From Carex sylvatica (Eukaryota; Streptophyta; Magnoliopsida; Poales; Cyperaceae), in NCBI GenBank assembly GCA_964058845.1, contig CAXKVR010000011.1, positions 30,562 through 94,561 of the forward strand: a stretch of 64,000 nt of DNA, given 5' to 3'. Positions 47,085 to 59,700 of the stretch are shown here, piece after piece (position 1 is the first letter of the stretch; each line of letters opens with the position of its first letter). Made by a program: the position numbers and the translations under genes. A model generated the notes under the pieces. The model had not been told where the DNA came from and searched no databases. It saw only the letters and a program-made list of their open reading frames with translations.

Positions 47085-48960
47085 TGTATAGGTTTTATGC
47101 TTGTTTTTATACCCGTTTAACTTTTAAATTTATAAACCTTAATACTCAAAGAATGGTTGATTGCAAGCGCACAATCTAGTACTTGAGGTATCGATCCACA
47201 GGGAATATGGATAATTACTAATTTTCTACTTTATCAACTAATTTCAGAAAAATAAAAAGAAGTAAAGTGCAATAAAATAGAATGAGGGGGGTTTTGTTTA
47301 AGTAATCCTAAGTTGGGTTCAATATCCGAGAAGAATGAATTGTAAACAATGGATGTAAATAAAATGAAGAAAGTAAATATTGATTTGCTTTCAAGTTAAG
47401 GAGATCTAGGAGTATTCGGTCTACAATCCCTTGTTAATTCTATCTATTCGGTATTTGTTTAAATTCATGTATGATTTGATGAGGTTTCTAACCTAATATG
47501 TCATTAAGGGTCACTTTCGTGAATTAATAACGTGCCTAAGCAATTCGGACTTCACAATTATGTCTTTCATCCTAGCTACCTAGACCATAAGCTCTTGTTA
47601 GTCTCTCATCTCCTCAAATATTAGTACTTCACAGTTACATCCTTCATACCAATATTTGATTCAATTTGAGATGTTCTAATAAGGGTTTGACTTCACAGTT
47701 ATGTCCTTCACCAAGTCCCTAACCCTAATTTCTGTAGTTCCGGCTTAGATTACAAATTTGTTAGATCCTAATCCAAACCTAAGGTATTTGCATTCATAAT
47801 TTGATACTCTCATCTTGTCTTAACTACTTTGGTTCTTTCGAATTCAAAGCGGAACTACATCGATTTTAAGTACTAATTATGTAATTAATATAAATGATAA
47901 ATCTCAAAAATTAGCATCAAATCCCATAAAACAATCATAATAAAAATAAATAACCGAATAAGATAAAATTAAACAAGTTCATGCATTGACCTAAACCCTA
48001 AGAAAGATATCTACTCTCTCTTGGAGAGATCCATTACAAAAATTATCAAAAATAAGAAGGAATGAAATAAAGAAATAGTTACACCCTTTATTGAATCAAG
48101 AACCTCAATCTTGCCGAAATCTTGCTTGGACCTTCTTCTCCTTCCTAGAAAAACTTCAGAGACTCCGAGAATAGCTGCAGATTTATCACTATATTTTATG
48201 GAAATTGGCATGCACCAAGTGGTGAGAGAGAGAGAGAGAGAGTTGTGTCCCTTTAATGGAAAATGAACCCCCCTTATATAGTAAAAGACTATGCCCAATT
48301 TAGAGGCTAAAAGGTGGGGTTAGTGGGTGCTATCTTTGCCTTATTTTTCTAGACTGATGTGTCCAAATTTAGCTGTTAAAACATGTTCCTGGCTCGCTAA
48401 AAATAGAAATCGTGTTGAAAATGTGTAATTATGGCTGTCTACGGGTCCAGTGCGTCCGCACTCTGCATGAGTGTGGGTGCTTTGGTCACACTGGCTCTAA
48501 ACCTTTCTTTTTTAACTCTGAAAATATTTCTGAAAAATTGACCAAGTATTGAGTGCATCTGCACTCTGCATGAGTGCGGGTAGATAACCCACACTGGATC
48601 GAAGTTTCCTTTTGTACCATTCTGAAAATCCTGCATATTACTCTCAGTGCGTCCGCACTGGATTTTGGTGCGGATGGATGACCCGCACTGAAGCATGTGC
48701 TGTGCAGTTTCTGAAATCGGCTAAGTTCTGAGTGCGGGTGGATGACCCGCACTGGAGGTAAGTACGTCCGCACTAGGCTCAGACTTTTTTCTGTGAAATG
48801 CTGAGATGTTGGAAATTCGTCCAAGTGCTGAGTGCATCCGCACTGGTGGTGAGTGCGGGTGGATCCATCTGCATTGAGAGTATTTTTCTTCATTTTTCAT
48901 CATTTTCTGCACTGTAAAGCCAAACAAACGCAGCAAATTGATTCTAGGTGTATTATATTC
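47085..48960. repeat. Unclassified dispersed-type repeat with hairpin-rich tail
   Basis: The left part contains TATCGATCCACAGGGAATAT and repeats of the phrase ACTTCACAGTTATGTCCTTC, phrases that recur in plant retrotransposon-derived repeats. The right part (48440-48875) is a series of AGTGCGTCCGCACT and TGACCCGCACTG modules. A short (AG)n tract lies at 48226-48242. Reading frames in the hairpin region are repeat artefacts. No terminal repeats or target duplication were located, so class and limits are uncertain. Confidence 0.4.
48440..48875. repeat. Degenerate tandem hairpin repeat
   Basis: At least six variants of a palindromic module: GTGCGTCCGCACT near 48449 and 48645, hairpins with a 9-bp stem (AGTGCGGGT ... 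ACCCGCACT) at 48731-48753, and diverged ones near 48550, 48670 and 48840. Spacers between modules differ. Confidence 0.75.
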
Positions 48961-49319
48961 ATTTTATATTCAAAATACAAGATATTTGGTGTTGTTTCAT
49001 ACTAAAATCTAAATTGAATGTGTATATAATTTATACTTATCGCTTATGTTGCTAATGGAGAAGAAATAATAAACAAATATTAAAAAATATTAACAAATCA
49101 TTCTTGTTAAGAACAAAAAATATTAAACAAAAAGTAATTGGAAGTTCAAAGTTTTCTAAACCAAAATAATTATTAAACAAAGTCAATTTGGAAAGAGGAG
49201 TTGCGAGCTCCAGTGATTGAGAAAAAAAAATTAGCTCAAAGTCAATTTTGTTTCTTCACAAATTATAAGAGGAGTTGATTATAAGAGGAGTTGGGAATGA
49301 AAATGGATAATTTAACTAT
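48961..49319. other. AT-rich spacer, nothing recognised
   Basis: No gene; the phrase AAGAGGAGTTG occurs twice near 49265 and 49285. Confidence 0.45.
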
Positions 49320-49670
49320 TGCACCGAACACTACATTGGAAAAGTAACCTATTTAGTTTTTTTGCCAAGAAAAACCATGGGAACATGGGTAACTGAATAG
49401 GCCCTCATAATACAACCAAATACTCATTTTGACATTTTTCTTAACCTTTCTAGTGCATATAGGCATGCTCCCCTAATTTAATTTGTGAGTTCTCAAACTT
49501 GTAAAATCTCATCCCGCATAATTCCGTGACAATCGAACATATTCTTAGGACATGTTTGCTTGTCGCTGAATTACACGGAATGAGATTTGACGAAATAGAA
49601 ACTCACTTTTGAAAAAAATAGAAACCCATAAATACGGGTACACATAGTGTTCGGTTGTATTGTGAGAATA
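49320..49670. mobile_element. Possible MITE with inverted CCGAACACTA arms
   Basis: GCACCGAACACTACATT on the left is mirrored by ATAGTGTTCGGTTGTATT on the right. A second inverted pair (AATCTCATCCCGCATAATTC / GAATTACACGGAATGAGATT) lies inside. Limits are approximate. Confidence 0.5.
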
Positions 49671-49964
49671 GTTGTAGAAAATTTTATTTTTCCTTCTAAA
49701 ATACTTTATAGAAATAAAATTATACTTATTAATAATTATTAAAAAAAATTAAATAAAATGATTAAACAATAACATAATAATATTTCTTAAATTAAAATTT
49801 TGTAAAAAAAAACCAATAGTTTTATTAAAATGCATTAAATATTTCTTAGAGTGTCTTGCATATAGCTTATTTTTAGTCCTATATTTCAATTCTTTTATTA
49901 ATAATTTTAAACTATTAGCTTAATCACAACATGACAAATGATAAAAAATATATATATTAGTTTT

Positions 49965-50355
49965 GAGGAGGGTTCCAATGCCTCATGCCTTTCATACCTC
50001 ATCATATCTCATATTTTTTATCTTCGTTTTCAAAGTTCAAATTGTCAATCCGAACCGTTCAACATGATATATATACTAAGATATGGTTAGGAATGAAATT
50101 TTATATTTTTTAAAAATATATATATACTATTTTTTAAGATGGGTAGAAAATCACTGCTTTTTGAACAGTTTAAAAACAGTGATTTTGTACCTATCTTAAA
50201 AATTAGTAAAAAAAACTTCAAAAAATATAAATTTCATCTCTATGCATATTTTAGTATAAGTATTATGTTGAACGGTTCAGATCGATAATTTGGACTTTGA
50301 AAACGATGATATAAAATATGAAGTATGAAAAAAATGAGGCATTGGAACCCTCCTC
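49965..50355. mobile_element. Mutator-like MITE, 391 bp, with 9-bp TSD
   Basis: The tip GAGGAGGGTTCCAATGCCTC is exactly mirrored by GAGGCATTGGAACCCTCCTC. Flanks ATTAGTTTT (49956-49964) and TTTAGTTTT (50356-50364) differ by one base. Inner arms (AATCCGAACCGTTCAACATG; TGAACGGTTCAGATCGAT) and central hairpin belong to the family of 9225-9631. Confidence 0.9.
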
Positions 50356-50364
50356 TTTAGTTTT

Positions 50365-51355
50365 TTATGTACCACAGACAAGTTAAGAAGTATTCAAAAT
50401 TTTCAACTAGTAGCCAAATCTAATTTTATATTAATAATTAATTAATTATGATAAAATAGTATAATCACGTTAAGAAACAACAAAACTTATTTGGTCTTCA
50501 TATTGGGAGAGAAAAAATGATCCCTGGCTCAATTTAATTTATCTCATTAAAACAGTAATTTTGGATAATTACTGACATGATTTTTAAATTTACTAATTAA
50601 GAAATATAATAAGTTAAACCCATAAACTTTACAAATTGGTGTTGAAAATTGCAGGTGCGATGGTATATTGACCATAGTTTTTTTTTCTATACGCATGAGC
50701 GACAATAAAATAACCACATAATTTAATTTGTTTCTGTAGGACAAAAAAAGTTTGAAATAAATCTGATCCAATTGAAATCTCAATAGCGTATACACATTTG
50801 AAAAGTTTAAACTTGGACGACTTGTAAGCAAGTTTTCTTGATTGAAATTTTCGGGGATGATCGAATATATACATGATAAAATATAATGTAAACCACCAAT
50901 CGATCGGAAAACAAAAGGCAAAATGGAAAATCATTAACAAATGCGAAGCAGCTGATGCAAACCAATACCAACTTCCATATTATACGCTGCAACCTGAAAT
51001 ATTTGATACGGATTCTCTTCCTTGAAAAAGTTTAAAATTTGGTGTAAATTCTAAAGATATGAAACACTTGGATATCATAAAATAATATTAATAATTTACT
51101 GTAGCTGACCGTCCCGTTCCTGGGCAGCCTGATAAAAAATAAAAAAAAAAGTTGACCGCCCGCATGGGGGACAGTTTGGTAGAAAAACTTGGTCGCCCCA
51201 CGTATGGCGGTCAGGACAAATTAAAAAAAAAAAAAATTAGAGGGTAGATTTGATTTTTTTTTTCTTTATTTTTTAGGGTATTAATAAAAAAATCGGAAGA
51301 AAACATGTTGATTTGGAAAGAATATGGCTATTCGTGGTATCAAAAAATGGTTTCT
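50365..51355. other. AT-rich intergenic
   Basis: Overlapping minus-strand frames at 50547-50992 lack homology I recognise and any splice or start context. At 51100-51225 two modules containing GACCGCCCGCATGGGGGAC and GGTCGCCCCACGTATGGCGG form a small GC-rich repeat in otherwise AT-rich DNA. Confidence 0.45.
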
Positions 51356-52030
51356 GGATCATGCTATGCATACAGAAAAGAACAAGAAAATTGACGCACC
51401 TTCACGTTTTTCATTACCTACATATAATAACCTAAAAATTCTATCAATAAGTTAATGAAAAAGGTGAAGGTGCGGTAAATTTTCTTTCTTTTTCATGGCA
51501 TGATCCAGGTTTTTTTTTTTTTTTTCTAAATCATACCATGCATATAAAACAGAAAGAAAATTTGCCCCACCTTCACGTTTTTCATTTAACTTGTTAATAG
51601 AAACTTTAGGTTATTATATATAGGTAATGATATTTATATAGAATAACCCTCATTTTTCATTTAACTTATTAATAGAAATTTATGTAATTACCAATGCTTT
51701 GGAGTCGCCTTTTAAAAAAAAAATTATATTTTTACATGGAAGATTTACATAATAAACAATGAAAATTTCCTCATTTATAATGGAAATTTTCTGGATCATG
51801 CCATGCATATAGAAACGAAAGAAAATTTACCGGACCTTCACGTTTTTCATTTAACTTATTAATAGAAACTTTAGGTTATTATATGTAGGTAATGATATCT
51901 ACATATAATAACCCTCATTTTTTCATTTAACTTATTAATTAATAGAAACTTTTAATTAGCAATGCTTTAAAGTTGCCCTTTAAAAAGTTTCTATTTACAT
52001 AGAAGTTTTACATAAATAAACAAAGAAAAT
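51356..52030. repeat. Three units of an inverted/direct repeat cluster
   Basis: The phrase CACCTTCACGTTTTTCATT occurs near 51398 and 51571, with ACCTTCACGTTTTTCATTTA again near 51836. An inverted version (AATGAAAAAGGTGAAGGTGC) lies at 51455. Each unit begins with a GATCATGCCATGCATA-type motif. The first unit is a foldback (51356-51510); the other two are direct copies of its left arm plus about 150 bases more. Confidence 0.7.
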
Positions 52031-52072
52031 TTCCTCATTTATATCCGGTGCACTAGAATTCATATTAACTGA

Positions 52073-52220
52073 GGTAACTCAAATTTTAAATTTAGATCCA
52101 GACCGTCTGATATGTTTTAGCACAAATATTAAAAAAAACATGTGCATTTCATCTCAGACCGAATTAGTCTGCATTCTGATCAGACGGTCGGAATCTAAAC
52201 TCAAAATTTGAATTACTTTG
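52073..52220. repeat. Small foldback MITE in the J-protein promoter
   Basis: GTAACTCAAATTTTAAATTT on the left is mirrored by AAACTCAAAATTTGAATTAC on the right, with CAGACCGTCTGAT and ATCAGACGGTC inside. Same family as 36940-37245 and 40740-40870. It ends about 165 bases before the J-protein start. Confidence 0.7.
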
Positions 52221-52313
52221 AATCCGGACCCGTGTGATCTAACAGTTACTGTGTACCGCCGCTAGAACCCATAAACCCGTTTTAAAAGCGCCATGCTTTG
52301 TTCTCTACTTTCC

Positions 52314-52320
52314 TATAAAA
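52314..52320 (+). promoter_or_regulatory. TATA box of the J-protein gene
   Basis: TATAAAA lies 70 bases before ATG 52384. An upstream ATG at 52293 would fall outside a transcript started from this box, which supports 52384 as the start. Confidence 0.5.
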
Positions 52321-52383
52321 ACGCCAACCACCCTTTTCAGAAGCAAACTTTGTTTTATTTTTTTCTAATTACTTCCCTGAACA

Positions 52384-52866
52384 ATGCTTCGTCTCTCCAA
52401 TCCAATTCATCACGCAACCACTCTCTCCTTCTGCGACTCGAATCGACGAAGAGCGGGGCGACTTCATGTTACTGCATCAGTTGTAGCTAAACAGACGCCA
52501 ACCTTGTACGACACCTTGTTGATCTCACCGACAGCGCGGCAAGAAGAGATCAAAGCTGCATTCAAGAAGGCAGCGCTGCGCTGCCATCCTGACACCTGTC
52601 AATCACCTGCCGACAAGCAATTGTTCACCGAGCAATTCAAGCAGGCCCGCAAGGCATATGAGGTTCTGTCTGATCCTCTTCACCGGCTTTGCTATGATGT
52701 GTCTATAGGAATTGGAGATTCTTTTGTGAGGAAGGAAAGGAGAGAAGGATGCCGCGTCTGGGAGATCCAGTTGGAAGGGCTGAGAAGGAGGGCACGATCG
52801 GAGGACACGTGGGCTGCAAGAGTGAGGCGGGCAAATCAGCAGGATCAATCTAGGCCGTCGGATTAG
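52384..52866 (+). CDS. Small J-domain (DnaJ) protein, plastid type, 160 aa
   Basis: A single exon. Residues 1-35 are rich in Ser, Thr and Arg with hydrophobic patches (NRRRAGRLHVTASVVA), consistent with a chloroplast transit peptide. The J domain spans about 39-107 (PTLYDTLLISPTARQEEIKA through EVLSDPLHRLCYD), with the invariant HPD at 68-70 that stimulates Hsp70 ATPase. The C-terminal 45 residues are charged and Arg-rich and have no zinc-finger or substrate-binding domain, so this is a type III (DnaJC) protein resembling the small plastid DnaJ11/DnaJ20 group. The nearest subgroup is not certain. It was probably intronless from the start, as related small genes are. Confidence 0.92.
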   Translation: MLRLSNPIHHATTLSFCDSNRRRAGRLHVTASVVAKQTPTLYDTLLISPTARQEEIKAAFKKAALRCHPDTCQSPADKQLFTEQFKQARKAYEVLSDPLHRLCYDVSIGIGDSFVRKERREGCRVWEIQLEGLRRRARSEDTWAARVRRANQQDQSRPSD

Positions 52867-53780
52867 GTCGTGAAGGCGTCTGTGTTGGGTTAGTCATATC
52901 AGGATTCATCTCAGCCGTTGGTTTAGTGGGTTCGCGGTTTAGTCTATTTAGATTACGGGCCTTGCCTGTTTGCAACTTTCCCTAAGTCCTAAAAAATTTT
53001 ACTTTGTAGGCTGCTATGCCAGGAGGCGATGTTTTTCTTGAACTTGAATTGGGAATGTTTTACCGTTTGTAAATGACTTTAAATACCTACTAAATTATAA
53101 AATATAATGCAATACCTGTCAACCACCCTTATACGTGTTGACAATACTTGACATGCTTTGCGACATTCTGAAGAAAATTTGGATTACACAATGAATGTAG
53201 AGAGGCATGCTGAAAAAGTTGTGAAATCCTCTATAGAAATTTGGCGCTACACAGAAACTATAGGCGTCACTAGAAAGAATTGTGCACCAATCCATTCCAT
53301 TGTTTCTAAAACGGAATTGGGTTTTGTCCACAGGGCTTTGGACAAAATCCAATCCAAAGCCGGTCCAAACGACAAAACCAAAAGAATCAAATACCAAATT
53401 GTGAAGTCTTCAACTAAAATATGCAAGTATTGATGTAACAGATAATAAGCTAGTTCTACCTAGAGTCAAATGCATAGCAGCATCTATGACACTTTTACAT
53501 ACTGCCACAAATATTCACTAACCGGTACCTAAAGCCATACCTGATGCAACTTTTTCCAAAAATACAAAAAAGCTTCACCTACCTCCATTCCATTCCTTTG
53601 TGATGTATTCAAGAATAATGCCAACTCATGCAGGGATGCTACATCATCGGGCATGATCTTACCGAGAACTGAGCAGCTCCAAAAATTAATTTTATCCAAT
53701 CAACTTTCACCAATCAGAACTATGCATTAGTGCTTAAACGTGGCATGAACCAGCTTGGTTCTTGCACACATTTTCCCATT
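52867..53780. other. Gap between convergent J-protein and ARF-GAP genes
   Basis: Contains the probable 3' UTRs of the two genes. The plus-strand frame at 53158-53433 has no recognisable domain and low-quality composition. No RNA gene or transposon ends seen. Confidence 0.55.
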
Positions 53781-56700
53781 TTAGGCAAAAGGATTTCCAC
53801 TTGCAGATGCAACAACAGTTGGAGGAGCTATGTTCCTGAGAAGAGACACAATTGTTTCACAGAATTAGAAAAAATTGATACACTGAAATATTCAGAAAAT
53901 TTCATTGATTGTGTTGTGTACGTACTAACTCTTAATTCATCCCATTTAGGGTTTTTCTTTTTTGTGCATTTAACCACAAGGTAACCTGGCTAACTCCCAA
54001 TTTCTTATGACATTGCATTATGCTCTTTGAAATGATATTAAGCTCAAGTTTTCTCTCAAACATTACCTACAAATTGAGCCACATTACCTACTTCCATTAT
54101 GAAATAATTACAGTATACTTTATGCCAGAAGAAGGTTAGGTAAGCTAAACAAGAAACCAAATATGTTGGGCAAATAAATGAACACAAAAAAGTATTTAAG
54201 TTTTTGTTTGAGGCACTTCTATCTAGTGTTGCTTTAAAACCACATTTTATTTTGGCTGAAGCACTCCCAGACCAAGATATACCAAATAATGGTCAAAACA
54301 GTTGAGAGTATTAGTATTAGGAACTGGTACCAAAAAGCCATAAATCATAAATCCATGATCCCAAAAGGACCAATCAATCAATATGATTATAAGATAATAG
54401 GAAATGACGTACTGAAATGGAGAGCTCGGAGCTTGTGAGGCCAAGCATGTCATCACACCTATATTGCAGTAATGTATATCAATTAATGTTCACAGAAATG
54501 GATTAGTCATCAATTAAAACTGATGCATAAAAACAAAAAGTGACCTTGTGTAAAAGATGTGGAATAACCAGAAACAGCTTCAAGAAAAGCATCGGGAACT
54601 CGAGGATCTGGCAATGCTGATTGCAATGAGCCCATGTCCATAAACTATGCAAAGAATTCAATTAGTTTGAGTAAACTTCATTTTCTTGCAATATGTTTGT
54701 CCGTGGATAATTGCAGATTTCATAGACAAACAAATTACCATACTAAGAGCATCGGAATGTGTGCCAATTGGTATATCAAAGGGATTAGTTGATATACTCT
54801 CTTCAAGTTTTCCACCCTGCAATACATGAGTAAAAATCCTAAATTAGATGACAGAATAAAAAATATAACAGTGTCTTAAGCAGATTTTAGCTTTTTTTTA
54901 AACGTGAACTGAGTCTTTATTGATTGACAAGTTCCCCAAGTGTTCCAATAAACAAATCAGCTTGAAAGGAAAAAATGGCAATTAGGCTATATTATGAGAA
55001 ATTTTGGTGTGAAACAAAGAAATAGTTGTAGCTTGGAAAAATATTCAACAATTATTGTGAACAGAAAAGGTTGATTCATCTAGAACGGGAAAGACAAAAG
55101 TTAATTCAAGATTAACCTTAGAATTTGATATCCCAATATAGTTGATTCATCTATAGCTTAAAATTCCAATCCAGTTCACCAGATGTCACCGAACTAAAGC
55201 CTATGTTGGTCACTCAATTTTGATACTCTCCAAAGTCACTAAACTTCTATTTCAGTTCAATTTGAGTTACTCCATTTGAATTTCATATTTTGCACAAAGT
55301 ACATATATTTTTATGTCAAAATAATCTTTCCAAAAAAAAGAGTTTGTGAATTAATCAGCCCTCCTTCACATGACAAGCACGTAGGACCAACTTCTTTTTC
55401 AAAATTATATGGAACTGCATAAAATAATTTGCAAGATTTCAATGACGGCGACTTGTGTAATCATATTATTTTTCCCAATACACCACTATGGAACAATTTG
55501 TTCGACCTATAGCTGTCGAATGGATCCAATAAATTGACAAAACTATTTCATGATTAGTCTGAAATTTCAATGTCAAATGAATGGAGTGACTATCTGGGCC
55601 CATATATAAAAATGTTGGGTCATTCTGGAGGCACAAACCTACGTTGAGTGATCCAATTAAATTAGGGTTTCTTTACGACTTCATCTGAAATTAACCCCTT
55701 TTTTTCCTAAGGAGATTTAATTGACAAAAGTAGAACATAACAACAACAGGTAAAGCGTCCTAAAGTATGGCAGACACCAGACAGTGATGCTATAGAAAGA
55801 TGATAACAAATGCAAAAGGAAGCTACAAGTACTTGACTATGATTATACTAGAACTTCTAATATACACCATTTGAGAATGAACACTTGACTGAGAAAGTGT
55901 TCCTAGTAACATGAAAATACAAATATATGGATTTTCAATAGATAGTAATCAACAAATTACAGTTTAGTTCTCTAATAAGTCAAGTCTTTGCTTTGAAAAT
56001 TAAGTTTATAGAAATAAGAACCTGACTTGCACGATTCTATTTTCGCCAACATTTTTTGAAACACAGAAATTTCAAATTAGAGTCAACCAGCCTCTGGCAA
56101 GGGACTACTTTTAGACTTTTCTTTTTGTTTTGTTTAAGAAAAGAAGCCACGGCCAGAGAAATTGTAACTTTATTCTAAATTACAATTAGGAGTCATCAAG
56201 AATATGCATTTTTAAGCTTGGGCCAGATACTTCAACAAAAATATCATTTTAATAAAATTCATCAGCATTTTAGACCATACAAATACACTTGTCCAATATT
56301 GCATTTGAATTACATGCCAAAGTTCATTTGTATTCTATTAACCCTTGTAAGGCAACTGAAAGTACAAAACTTTAACCAGCAAAAAGCCAAAAAACAGAAT
56401 AAGTGCATACCTCTAGAGGAACCACAGCTGAAGGGAATAACTCGGCCACACCATCAAACGGGTTGGTTAAATTAGGTAGCTCTTCAATAGTTGAGTTATG
56501 GACCCAAACCTTGGTGGGAAGAACCTGGAAAAGAAAATCAAAGCCATGAGATCATAGGTATGAAAATAAACAGGGAGGCTTCATAGAAATTATTTCTATA
56601 CTGGTCCTTTTGTGGCACCACGACGGTGGATTATACTAACTGCACCTACAGTCAGCATGGCGATCTTTATGTTGTCTCATGCATAAAATGACCAACAGAC

Positions 56701-59700
56701 CATGATGTATGGTCCAAAAGAAAGAGGGAAAACTGGTCAAATGGGCGCGCTTCAGAAATTAAATTCAATTTCAGCATTTCTATCTTAAGGAATAGGTTGT
56801 ACACCTGTTACATAAAACAAATAATTTCTATCTTAAGGAGACACCCCAAGTACCAGTGTTTGTGAGTTTAGCGAACTAAAGCCAGACCCTAGATGTATAA
56901 AACAAATAAGCGATGTGTTCCGGTATCGAATTATGTAGGATCATGTTGATGTTATTCGAGATCAGTAATCAATCATCCAGGTTGGGGAATCTCTCAGTGT
57001 TCTTTTGTCAGTTTGTGGTACATAAGATTTATGAGTGGGCTCTTTTATGTAACTGTATTTATAGTCATGATTGCATCCAAGTAATAGGGATGGATATGTA
57101 ACACATTCTTATTTTTATTGTAGGGTTATAGTAAATTTTTTATCTCGTGTCTGTCCGATTGTGTTATAATTTTTTATTAAATTAACTGCCATGCCACTTC
57201 AGTGCAACCAGTGGGTTCAAGTATGGCAATCATGCTAATAAGACCCTCAAGTTGAATGAATTAGAAAAAAAAAACCTGAGAAAAGACTTGTAGAAATTTG
57301 GGGAAGTAATATCGGTACATAAATAAACAAAAAATGTGTATAATACCTCAGAAGTGCCATCAATTGCGAAAGGATTCTTCGTTGTTTGAGGTTCTTGTGC
57401 CGCAGTACTTGGCTCTGCAAATTTTGCATTTCCAGTGTTATTCTCAAAGGAGAGCCATGACTGCAAAATCGTTAAATTAGTTAGTATTAATTATTAAGGT
57501 TTATCATATATTACCAAAGAGGAACAAGATCTATTTAAACCTTCAATAAAAAATGTTCCCTGGTTCATGAAAAGCCAATACCTGGGAATTGCTGGTAGCA
57601 GAATATGGTATCTCGATTTTGTCAAACCCACTAAAAGCATGTTCCGAAGCCATGCTTGAACTTGTATCCTCAAAAGCATTCCAAGCCTGTTTAAAGTAAG
57701 TTTGTGAGATTCTGTGGAAGTGTGGGAATAATTAACAAACCTGCTAGATTCTCTCACCTGAGCATTATTATTTGTCAGATCAGAGGACAATATGGGGCCG
57801 TTGAAATCCCCAGGAAATAGCTCTGTTAAAGGAGCAAAAGTTTCATTGCTGGAAGGAACTTTATGAGATGAGTTAAACCCATTTGTATGAGGAGGGGATT
57901 TTATAGGAGGGGAGTCAAAGGTGGCCCATCCAACGTTTTCTGATGAGGGCTGTGAATTGACATGAGCAAAAAGATTTATAGGTTGGTCTGGAGAAACTGT
58001 AGCAGGCTTTTGCAATGCCGGTTCATCAAAAAGATCACGAGGTGCATCAGTAAAAGTACCAGAATCAGCCGATTTAAAAGAGGCAGAATCAAAGGATCCA
58101 ACGCTGCCAGATGATGCCGTTCTCTGAAAACAAAAAGAACAATTGTTAAAAAACTTCTCAAGTCCCCTTTCAAAAAAAATTGAATTTAAGAAGTAAATCA
58201 TGGCAAACACAGGCAAAAAATAGGCAGCTTGAATATACTAACGTCCCAAGTCCCCTTTCATGACAAACGGACCAGCTTGTACTAAATAGGCAAAAAAATA
58301 TATATAAAAAGGCTAATATACTAACAAACCAAAGGGTAAAGAACGACTTGAATGGAAAACTTTTGTATGCTTATGCCTAATTTACCAAAATGCTGAAAAT
58401 AACTTAGCTTACCTTAGTATAAAGAGTTCCATTTGGATTGCTCTTAGAATGTAAGTCTTGAAAATTTGGAGACTGGCCTGCAAGCACAAATGGGTCACCG
58501 GGGCTGGAAGCAGAGAAATCCGAAACCCGAGAACCACAACTTTCATCATATGTTTGCTCCGGCTGACTCAGTGAGCTGCTTAAAAAGCTAGCAAGCTTTC
58601 CTTCATAATTCCCTTTGTCAGAACCTGGCTTCCTAGTCAGCATAGCTGGTTGTTTCCCATAGAGTCTCTCTTCGTATTGGTAGTCATAAGGCGGACTCTG
58701 TGAGTAGGAATGATATGAACTCGCCCTCCTGTGGTCTTCTGTTTGCTTTTTGTGATTCTAGAAAAGAGATATATGTTCTCAGTTCTAGCAGAATGAACAT
58801 CACTCTGTAAAATCAGTTGCTTATAGAGAAATGAGTACGATAGAAATTTCGTTCTTACCTGTGTGTCCCTAGGAGGCTTTTCAAACGCTTTACCTCCCGA
58901 ATATTTCTTGTCCACATAGACACTTTTTATGAATTCTCTAATCTTGTCTGCATTGCTGCAATGTAATCACAAATTTGCATCAGAGTAAACAACTTGAGTT
59001 ATGAATCTACCAAATAGTACATGTAAGAGATGCATAACCATGTTAAAAAGTTTCAAGATACAGAGTTGCCAATGAGAGAAATAGTTCACATAAAAAGAAC
59101 TTAAGTGTGAATATTATTAGCTTTGTGTTGCTTTCTGGAAAGCTCTCATATGTATAACAAATGGTTCTGACAAACACCAACCTAATATAAGGCAGATGTG
59201 TGGCATTCTTAAAGAGTAAAGATGTGAATTTTCAATACCTGCTATCTGGCAATTTCATTTGCATCGGAACACAGTCTTTCAAGTATATTTCTCTAGCCCT
59301 CTGCAAATTGGAAACTCGTTTCAGTTAGTACTAATTGATATATTAGATAAATTATTAAAAACATTGAAGCCTTTGAAAAGAGAATCACCTGGTTACCACC
59401 CTTTTGTAGAGCATCAACTTCTTGAGAGGTGAATTTAGCCATCGATACAGATTTTACACGGTGAGTGAACTCCCGGCTGTATAGCAAGTGCACATTTTAG
59501 ATAAATAATAGAAGAACGAATGTAATGATCTGAAACATAACTATCCTGGTAGATGCAAATAGTTTGGAGATATGTATGGAAATTTGAGATCCAAAATTGA
59601 TTTCCAAATTATTCCTCCCAGTGGATTGGATGAATTTGAATCCAAAATTAAAAAGACTGGAACACTTACTGTATGCCACTGCATGTAACACAGACAAATG

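Noticed and set aside
48439..48936. Overlapping minus-strand frames of 71-135 codons
   Set aside because: They run through the hairpin tandem repeat and are His/Thr-rich artefacts of AGTGCGG units.
50547..50992. Three overlapping minus-strand frames, up to 124 codons
   Set aside because: AT-rich composition, no recognised domain, no start context or splice sites, and all three compete for the same DNA.
52293..52490. Upstream start for the J-protein region (65 codons, other frame)
   Set aside because: It lies upstream of the TATA box, in a different frame from the J domain, and encodes nothing recognisable.
53158..53433. 91-codon plus-strand frame downstream of the J-protein
   Set aside because: No domain, and it sits in the shared 3' region of two convergent genes.
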